Assembly (NCBI GenBank): GCA_964528755.1
Contig: CAZGWN010000007.1
Coordinates: 1-63,404 of the forward strand
Reading direction: 5' to 3'
DNA: 63,404 bases
Source: Raineyella sp964528755
GTDB lineage: Bacteria; Actinomycetota; Actinomycetes; Propionibacteriales; Propionibacteriaceae
The notes under the pieces were generated by a model. It was not told the origin of the DNA. It did no database searches and worked only from the letters and a program-made list of their open reading frames with translations. Positions within the stretch are counted from its first letter, which is position 1, and each line of letters starts with the position of its first letter. Position numbers and translations under genes: made by a program. Below, one piece after another: positions 57,767-63,404 of the stretch.

Positions 57767-59518
57767 ATGGCCACTCGAAGCACGCACCGCTCGTCGAACC
57801 GCAGACTTCACCCGTGGCGGCCCCTGACCGCCCTGACCGTCATCCTCCTCGTCCTGTTCGGGACGATGGCCGCGCTGAGCTCCTGGACCCCGAAGCTGGG
57901 CCTGGACCTGCAGGGCGGCACCACGATCACACTGACCGCCAGCAACACCTCCGGCAGCGGATCGGTCGACCCGGCCAGCCTCGAGCAGGCCCGGACCATC
58001 ATCCAGCAGCGGGTCGACAGTCTCGGCGTCGGCGAGTCGGAGGTGACCACGGCCGGCAACGACCAGATCACCGTGTCGGTGCCCAACGTCAGCCAGGACC
58101 GGCTGCGCGACATGGTGGGCCAGACCGCGCAACTGGGCTTCCGGGTCGTCTACTACTCCGAGGCCGTCGCCTCGCCGACCGCATCCCCGGAGGCGAGCGC
58201 CTCCCCGGGCGCGAGTGCCAGCCCCGGTGCGAGCGCCAGCGGGTCGACCCCGCAGGCGAATCCCTCGGGCGGGGCGAGCGCGTCCGCCACCCCGCAGGGC
58301 AACAACCTGCCGACCGCGGCGCCCAGCGCAGCGGCCAGCACCGATCCCGCCGCCGGACTGCCCAGCCCGTCCCCGTACCCGACCGAGGCCGGCCAGGGCA
58401 CCGCACCGGACCAGGCGCTGTCCTGGCAGCCGACGAACCAGGACGCCGCCAACTTCCTTGCATATACCTGTGGCGACCCCGTCGTCGACACACCCGACCA
58501 GCCCCTCATCACCTGTGACCGGGAGGGGACCGCCAAGTACCTGCTCGGCCCGACCGTCATCTCCGGCAACCAGATCACCACCGCCAGCGCGGGCATCCCC
58601 CAGGGTCAGCTGCAATGGGTGGTCAGTCTGAGCTTCGACGACGCCGGCACCAAGCTCTTCGGGGATGCGACCACCCAGCTCTACCAGGGCACCCCGTCGT
58701 CGCAGTTCGCGATCGTGCTGGACGGCAAGGTCGTCTCCGCCCCCCAGGTGACCCAGGGCCCGATCCTGACCGGCCAGGCCACCATCGACGGCGGCTCCGC
58801 AGGCTTCACCCAGGAGGACGCGCAGAACCTCGCCAGCGTGCTGAAGTACGGCGCGCTGCCGTTGGCCTTCTCGATCGACTCGGTGGACACCGTGTCGCCG
58901 GTGCTCGGCGGCGAGCAACTCACCGGCGCCATCATCGCCGGCCTGCTCGGTCTCGGCCTGGTGGTCGTCTTCGCGGTGCTGATCTACCGCGCCCTGTCCG
59001 TGGTGACGATCTCCTCGCTGGTGATCGCCGCCGCCCTGACCTACGCCCTCATGGTGCTGCTCGGCGAGTCGCTCGGCGTCGCGCTCAACCTGCCCGGTGT
59101 CGCCGGCGGCATCGTCGGCATCGGCGTGACTGCGGACTCCTTCATCATCCTGTACGAGCGCGTCAAGGACGAGGTCAGGGCCGGCCGCACCGTACGCTCC
59201 GCGGTGGAGTCCGGCTGGGTGAAGGCGCGCGGCACGATCCTGATCTCCGACGGTGTGCAGATGCTCAGTGCTGTCGTCCTGTTCGTGCTGTCGATCGGCG
59301 CGGTGCGCGGCTTCGCGTTCATCCTGGGGCTGAGCACGATCATCGACATCGTCGTCACCTTTATGTTCAGCAAGCCGCTGATGACGGTGCTGATGCGATC
59401 GCGGTTCTTCCGTGACGGGCACCGTTGGTCGGGTCTGGAGGCCTCCACCATCGGCGTCGAGGAACTGCCCGGGCTGCGGCCCCGTACCGTCCCCGCGACG
59501 AGCGGAGAGGAAGCCTGA
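57767..59518 (+). CDS. secD: Protein translocase subunit SecD
   Basis: SecD uses the proton motive force to complete export through SecYEG. The 583-residue protein has the first helix (ALTVILLVLFGTMAALSSW), the LGLDLQGGT motif, a large extracytoplasmic head, and five C-terminal helices (VVVFAVLIYRALSVVTISSLV, then GIVGIGVTADSFIILYERVKDEV). Residues about 130-215 are an Ala/Ser/Pro-rich insert that interrupts the head domain. SecD and SecF are separate proteins here. ATG start; the stop shares a base with secF. Confidence 0.95.
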   Translation: MATRSTHRSSNRRLHPWRPLTALTVILLVLFGTMAALSSWTPKLGLDLQGGTTITLTASNTSGSGSVDPASLEQARTIIQQRVDSLGVGESEVTTAGNDQITVSVPNVSQDRLRDMVGQTAQLGFRVVYYSEAVASPTASPEASASPGASASPGASASGSTPQANPSGGASASATPQGNNLPTAAPSAAASTDPAAGLPSPSPYPTEAGQGTAPDQALSWQPTNQDAANFLAYTCGDPVVDTPDQPLITCDREGTAKYLLGPTVISGNQITTASAGIPQGQLQWVVSLSFDDAGTKLFGDATTQLYQGTPSSQFAIVLDGKVVSAPQVTQGPILTGQATIDGGSAGFTQEDAQNLASVLKYGALPLAFSIDSVDTVSPVLGGEQLTGAIIAGLLGLGLVVVFAVLIYRALSVVTISSLVIAAALTYALMVLLGESLGVALNLPGVAGGIVGIGVTADSFIILYERVKDEVRAGRTVRSAVESGWVKARGTILISDGVQMLSAVVLFVLSIGAVRGFAFILGLSTIIDIVVTFMFSKPLMTVLMRSRFFRDGHRWSGLEASTIGVEELPGLRPRTVPATSGEEA

Positions 59519-60687
59519 TGTCGTCGTTCCTGAAGCAACTGGTCCGCCTCTCCCACGGAGAGAACGTCTGGGACGTGATGGCGGTCCGCCGCCGCTGGTA
59601 CCTCATCACCGCCGCCGTGCTGCTCGTCTGTGTCCTCGGCCTGGCCGTCCGCGGCCTCAACCTCGGCATCGAGTTCCGCGGCGGAGCCGAGTTCCGGGCC
59701 CCCGTCGACGTCACGGCGACCACCGTGGACGACACCCGCCAGGCGGTCGAGCAGCTCGACCTGCCCGACATGACCGACATCACCGTCACCACCATCGGCG
59801 ACCACACGGTCAGCGTGCAGACCCGCACCCTGACCACAGAGGAGGTCACCGCGGTCCGCGCCGGCCTGGCGTCCTTCGCCCAGGTGCAGGCCGACCAGGT
59901 GTCGTACTCCCTGATCGGCGCCTCGTGGGGCCAGCAGATCACCCAGAAGGGGATCATCGCGTTGGCGGTGTTCCTCGTCCTCGTCGGGCTGACGATCTCG
60001 ATCTACTTCCGGGACTGGAAGATGGCCGTCGCGGCCATCGCCGCGGTGCTCCACGACCTCGTTGTCACCATCGGGGTGTACGCGTGGGTCGGCTTCACCG
60101 TCAGCCCGGCCACCCTGACCGCGGTGCTGACCATCCTCGGCTACTCGCTCTACGACACCGTGGTCGTCTTCGACAAGGTGCGCGAGAACGTCCGCGAGTT
60201 GCGCAGCACCCAGGAGACGTACGCCGGCGCAGCGAACCGGGCCCTCAACGAGGTGCTCATCCGGTCGATCAACACGACCATCATCGGCGTGCTGCCGATC
60301 TTCGCGCTGCTCATCGCCGGTGTCTTCGTCCTGGGCACCGGCCCGATCAAGGACCTGTCGCTGGCCATGTTCGTCGGCATGCTCGCCGGGGCGTACTCGT
60401 CGATCTTCGTGGCGACCTCCCTGCTGGTCGACATGAAGATCCGCGAGCCGCAGATGGTCGCCTGGCAGAAGACCGTTGCGGAACGTGCGGAGCGGGCCCG
60501 CGAGCTCGCCGCGCAGGGCGCCGGGAACGGCGTCGCGGTGGGTGTCCAGGTCGCCGACGGCGACGAGTCGGGTGTCGACCTGCCGACGGCCGACATGGGG
60601 GCCGCCACGGGCGGGACGGCGGGGGTCGACGGCGATCGGCATCAGCCCAGCCGGTTGCCACGCAGCCGGCGGAAGGCCCAGGAATGA
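59518..60687 (+). CDS. secF: Protein translocase subunit SecF
   Basis: SecF pairs with SecD. The 389-residue protein has the N-terminal helix, the LNLGIEFRGGAEF motif, the extracytoplasmic domain, and the C-terminal membrane bundle with SIYFRDWKMAVAAIAAVLHD and GYSLYDTVVVFDKVRENV. The last about 70 residues are a hydrophilic, low-complexity cytoplasmic tail ending in basic residues. The ATG at 59518 overlaps the secD stop by one base. Confidence 0.95.
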   Translation: MSSFLKQLVRLSHGENVWDVMAVRRRWYLITAAVLLVCVLGLAVRGLNLGIEFRGGAEFRAPVDVTATTVDDTRQAVEQLDLPDMTDITVTTIGDHTVSVQTRTLTTEEVTAVRAGLASFAQVQADQVSYSLIGASWGQQITQKGIIALAVFLVLVGLTISIYFRDWKMAVAAIAAVLHDLVVTIGVYAWVGFTVSPATLTAVLTILGYSLYDTVVVFDKVRENVRELRSTQETYAGAANRALNEVLIRSINTTIIGVLPIFALLIAGVFVLGTGPIKDLSLAMFVGMLAGAYSSIFVATSLLVDMKIREPQMVAWQKTVAERAERARELAAQGAGNGVAVGVQVADGDESGVDLPTADMGAATGGTAGVDGDRHQPSRLPRSRRKAQE

Positions 60688-61256
60688 CCGCCTCCCCGTC
60701 GCCGACCTCGGCGCAGCGGCGTCGGCTGATCGGGTCCCTGGTCCGCGACATCCCGGACTTCCCGACCCCGGGCACGGTGTTCAAGGACATCACGCCGCTG
60801 CTCGGGTCGGCGGAGGGCTTTCGGGCCACGGTCGACGAACTCGTCGCCTGCGCGCCCGAGGGCATCGACGTCGTCGTCGGGATGGAGGCCCGGGGCTTCA
60901 TCGTCGGGGCCCCGGTGGCGTACCGGCTGGGCGCCGGCTTCGTACCGGTACGCAAACCGGGCAAGCTGCCCCGGGAGACGTACCAGGTCAGCTACGACCT
61001 CGAGTACGGGCGGGAGACGCTCACCGTGCACACCGACGCGATCAGGCCCGGCGCTCGGGTGCTCGTCGTCGACGACGTGCTGGCCACCGGCGGGACCCTG
61101 GCGGCCACCGCCACCCTCGTCCGCCGACTCGGTGCCGAGCTGGTGCACGTCGCGGTCGTGCTGGAACTCGACTTCCTGCACCCACGCACGCGCCTGGCCG
61201 AGGCCGGGCTGGGCGAGGCCGAGATCAGTGCGCTGGTGTCGGTGACCGAGCCGTGA
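60684..61256 (+). CDS. apt: Adenine phosphoribosyltransferase Apt
   Basis: Apt salvages adenine to AMP with PRPP. The 190 residues show the flexible-loop region (FVPVRKPGKLPRETYQVSYDLEYG) and the PRPP motif VLVVDDVLATGGT near residue 130. The N-terminus IPDFPTPGTVFKDITPLL is typical of Apt. ATG at 60684 overlaps secF. Placement between secF and relA is common in actinomycetes. Confidence 0.94.
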   Translation: MTASPSPTSAQRRRLIGSLVRDIPDFPTPGTVFKDITPLLGSAEGFRATVDELVACAPEGIDVVVGMEARGFIVGAPVAYRLGAGFVPVRKPGKLPRETYQVSYDLEYGRETLTVHTDAIRPGARVLVVDDVLATGGTLAATATLVRRLGAELVHVAVVLELDFLHPRTRLAEAGLGEAEISALVSVTEP

Positions 61257-62338
61257 TCCACCCACCCCGGCGCCGCACCCTGCTGGTCAACCAGGCCCAG
61301 CCGCTGGTCGTCCTGCCGGCCCGGTACGTCTCGCCGCTCCAGCAGTTGCTGCACCGGCTGTTGCTGATCGGCGGCATCCTCGTCTTCACCACGCTGCTGG
61401 TGTGGTTCGACCGGGGATCCTACGCGGACAACGTTCGTGACGACGGGGTGGATCTGCTCGACGCGTTCTACTACGCGACCGTGACGATGACCACCACCGG
61501 TTACGGCGACATCACCCCGGTGGCGCCACACGCCCGGTTCCTCAACGCCCTCGTCATCACGCCGTTGCGGATCATCTTCGTCGTCCTGCTGGTCGGGGCC
61601 ACCCTGGAAGTGCTCGCGACCGAGGGCCGTCGCGTGCTGCGCGACACCCGCTGGAGGAGGAACATGCGGAACCACATCGTGGTCATCGGCTACGGCACCA
61701 AGGGCCGCAGCGCGGTGGCCACCCTGCGCAAGGCCGAGGTCCCGGCGCAGAAGATCCTCGTCATCGATCCGCGCAGCGACGCCGTCGCCATCGCCGGCAC
61801 CGACGGCCTTGCGGTCATCCAGGGGGACGGCACGCACCGCAACATCCTGCGGCGGGCGGAGATCTCCCGGGCCCGCGAGGTCATCATCACCATGGACCGC
61901 GACGATGCGGCCATCCTGGCCACCCTGACCGTACGCCAGCTCAATCCGTCCGCCCACGTGGTGGCGTCGGTGCGCGAACACGACAACGGGTCGCTGATCC
62001 GCCAGTCCGGCGCGGACGAGGTGGTCACCTCCTCCGACGCGGTCGGCCGGCTGATGGGTCTGTCGTCGCTGTCGCCGCATGTGGGCACCGTGCTGGAGGA
62101 CCTGCTCACCTCCGGGGACGGCCTGGAGGTGCATCAACGCCGGGTCCACCCCGACGAGGTCGGACAGCGGGCCGAGGTGATCGGACCGGAGAAGGTCGTC
62201 GCCGTGGTCCGCAACGATGTGGTCCGCCGCTACTACGATCCGGCGATCGGTGCACTGCAGTCCGGCGATCTGCTGGTGGCGATCCGCAAGGCCGAGGCAC
62301 CGACGGTGGCCGCGCCGCGGGAGTTGCCGCAGATCTGA
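61253..62338 (+). CDS. Potassium channel with RCK/TrkA domains
   Basis: The 361-residue protein has a two-helix pore unit with the selectivity filter TTTGYGD near residue 82. The helices are at about 36-52 and 98-118, with a short pore helix between them. A RCK/TrkA-N domain follows (HIVVIGYGTKGRSAV) with acidic nucleotide-binding residues (VIDPRSD), then a C-terminal TrkA-C-like part. It is an MthK-like channel gated by a ligand bound to the RCK ring; the ligand is unknown. GTG at 61253 overlaps apt as GTGA, which is unusual company for apt. Confidence 0.92.
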   Translation: MIHPPRRRTLLVNQAQPLVVLPARYVSPLQQLLHRLLLIGGILVFTTLLVWFDRGSYADNVRDDGVDLLDAFYYATVTMTTTGYGDITPVAPHARFLNALVITPLRIIFVVLLVGATLEVLATEGRRVLRDTRWRRNMRNHIVVIGYGTKGRSAVATLRKAEVPAQKILVIDPRSDAVAIAGTDGLAVIQGDGTHRNILRRAEISRAREVIITMDRDDAAILATLTVRQLNPSAHVVASVREHDNGSLIRQSGADEVVTSSDAVGRLMGLSSLSPHVGTVLEDLLTSGDGLEVHQRRVHPDEVGQRAEVIGPEKVVAVVRNDVVRRYYDPAIGALQSGDLLVAIRKAEAPTVAAPRELPQI

Positions 62339-62376
62339 CAGTGGTGCTGTCGGACGGCCGATGTGGGACGGGCGAC

Positions 62377-62382
62377 TAGACT
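62377..62382 (+). promoter_or_regulatory. -10 candidate for relA/rsh
   Basis: TAGACT at 62377-62382 is a consensus-like TANNNT box in the gap before relA. A start near 62390 would leave about 30 bases of leader with a GAGAGGGGG ribosome-binding site. No clear -35 box was found. Confidence 0.4.
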
Positions 62383-62420
62383 CTTCGGCTATCAACCGGT
62401 AACTCCGAGAGGGGGCCGCA

Positions 62421-63404
62421 ATGAGCGACGACACGTTGCCCGTGGCCTTGACCGACGCCCCGCGTCTGTCCATGCGACAGCGCCTGGCCCGGCTGGGATC
62501 AAAACCGCAGCAGTCCAACGTTCTGGACCCCCTGTTCCAGGCCATCCGGGCCAGTCACCCCCGCGCCAACCTGTCGATGGTCGAGCGCGCCTACAACACC
62601 GCGGCGCACTATCACCGGGATCAGAAGCGCAAGTCCGGCGACCCGTACATCACCCATCCGCTCGCCGTCGCGACCATCCTGGCCGAGCTCGGTGCCGCGG
62701 AGGAGACGCTCTGTGCCGGCCTGCTGCACGACACGGTCGAGGACACCGACTACACCCTCGATCAGCTCAGCAGGGACTTCGGCCCGACCGTGGCGCTGCT
62801 GGTCGACGGCGTCACCAAGCTGGACAAGGTGATGTACGGTCCCTCGGCGAAGGCCGAGACGTTGCGCAAGATGATCGTCAACATGAGCCAGGACATCCGG
62901 GTGCTGGTGATCAAACTCGCCGACCGGCTGCACAACATGCGCACGCTGCACTTCCTGCGCCCGGACAAGCAGAACAGGATCGCCGCCGAGACCCTCGAGG
63001 TGTACGCGCCGCTGGCCCACCGGCTCGGCATGAACACCATCAAGTGGGAGCTGGAGGACCTGGCGTTCTCCACCATGCAGCCCAAGCTGTACGACGAGAT
63101 CGTCCATCTGGTGGCCCAGCGGGCCCCCTCCCGGGAGCGGTTCCTCAAGGAGGTCAGTCAGGTCGTCGAGGCGGATCTCAAGGGTGCCGGGATCAAGGCG
63201 ACGGTGACCGGCCGGCCGAAGCACTACTACTCGATCTATCAGAAGATGGTGGTGCGGGGCCGGTCCTTCGAGGACATCTACGACCTGGTCGCCCTGCGGA
63301 TCATCGTCGAGTCGATCCAGGACTGCTACGGCGCGCTGGGCGTGCTGCACTCGCGGTGGAACCCCCTGCCTGGGCGGTTCAAGGACTACATCGCGATGCC
63401 GAAG
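62421..63404 (+). CDS. relA: (p)ppGpp synthetase/hydrolase RelA/Rsh, N-terminal part (runs off window)
   Basis: Rsh proteins make and degrade the alarmone (p)ppGpp. The 328 visible codons include the HD hydrolase domain with AYNTAAHYHRDQKRKSGDPYITHPLAVATIL, LLHDTVEDTDYTL and IKLADRLHNMRTL. The start of the synthetase domain follows, with VTGRPKHYYSIYQKM and the DLVALRIIV strand. The HD motif is intact, so this is a bifunctional Rel-type enzyme. The TGS and ACT domains lie beyond the window. ATG at 62421 follows GAGAGGGGG. Confidence 0.96.
   Translation, partial: MSDDTLPVALTDAPRLSMRQRLARLGSKPQQSNVLDPLFQAIRASHPRANLSMVERAYNTAAHYHRDQKRKSGDPYITHPLAVATILAELGAAEETLCAGLLHDTVEDTDYTLDQLSRDFGPTVALLVDGVTKLDKVMYGPSAKAETLRKMIVNMSQDIRVLVIKLADRLHNMRTLHFLRPDKQNRIAAETLEVYAPLAHRLGMNTIKWELEDLAFSTMQPKLYDEIVHLVAQRAPSRERFLKEVSQVVEADLKGAGIKATVTGRPKHYYSIYQKMVVRGRSFEDIYDLVALRIIVESIQDCYGALGVLHSRWNPLPGRFKDYIAMPK

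Overview
This window is chromosomal DNA from a high-GC Gram-positive bacterium (phylum Actinomycetota). The evidence is the strongly GC-biased codon use, the many GTG start codons, the near-universal 4-bp ATGA/GTGA gene overlaps, and gene orders typical of actinomycetes: cysteine desulfurase-mnmA-ligA-ACT protein-gatCAB, hisI-trpE-Trp membrane protein-HGxxPAAW-trpCBA-lgt, hisDCBH plus a PriA-type hisA, and yebC-ruvCAB-yajC-secDF-apt-relA. A member of the Propionibacteriales is plausible, but that is inference. Apart from the two genes cut by the window edges, almost everything is housekeeping.

Layout. 1-8.1 kb: the 5' part of glgX (minus strand), cysteine desulfurase, mnmA, a MetE-C-like protein and ligA (plus strand), then a membrane protein and an ACT-domain protein (minus strand). 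8.3-11.6 kb: gatCAB. 12.1-13.9 kb: a minus-strand actin/Hsp70-like membrane protein with a very long Ser/Pro/Thr-rich tail. 14.1-21.6 kb: a his/trp/lgt operon (hisI, trpE, two small membrane proteins, trpC, trpB, trpA, lgt, a degenerate CPBP protein). 22-28 kb: gltBD. 28.2-30.3 kb: a minus-strand GntR/YtrA-type regulator with an ABC transporter. 30.5-32.1 kb: a CYTH-CHAD protein. 32.2-36.4 kb: dnaE1 and a membrane protein. 36.4-37.6 kb: YbaK and a DUF554 protein (minus strand). 37.7-41.4 kb: hisDCBH.

41.4-49.3 kb is a block of accessory genes that separates hisH from hisA. It holds a winged-helix regulator with a membrane partner, PadR-DUF1048-ABC exporter, a frameshifted secreted protein, an unknown protein, a VapBC-type toxin-antitoxin pair, a CPBP protease and a ketopantoate-reductase-like enzyme. 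No transposase or integrase is seen. 49.3-54.2 kb: hisA/priA, an acyl-CoA-reductase-like/HAD fusion, a LarA-like (DUF2088) protein and a small Pro-rich protein. 54.2-63.4 kb: yebC, ruvCAB, yajC, secD, secF, apt, a potassium channel and the 5' part of relA/rsh.

How the genes work together. The trp cluster carries E, C, B and A but no trpF, which fits the PriA-type hisA at 49.3 kb doing both isomerisations. The his genes lie in three separate units (hisI; hisDCBH; hisA). Several genes appear leaderless: a TANNNT-type -10 box sits 6-8 bp before the start codon of ligA, the 6630 gene, hisD, the DUF554 gene, hisA, vapB and a small ORF before mnmA. The oddest points are a ruvC that lacks any canonical start codon and reads in frame from yebC across one TGA, a symmetric -10 shared by two divergent leaderless genes (hisD/DUF554), the acyl-reductase/HAD plus LarA-like operon, and the SP-rich membrane actin-fold protein. 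There are no rRNA or convincing tRNA genes, no CRISPR array and no insertion sequence.
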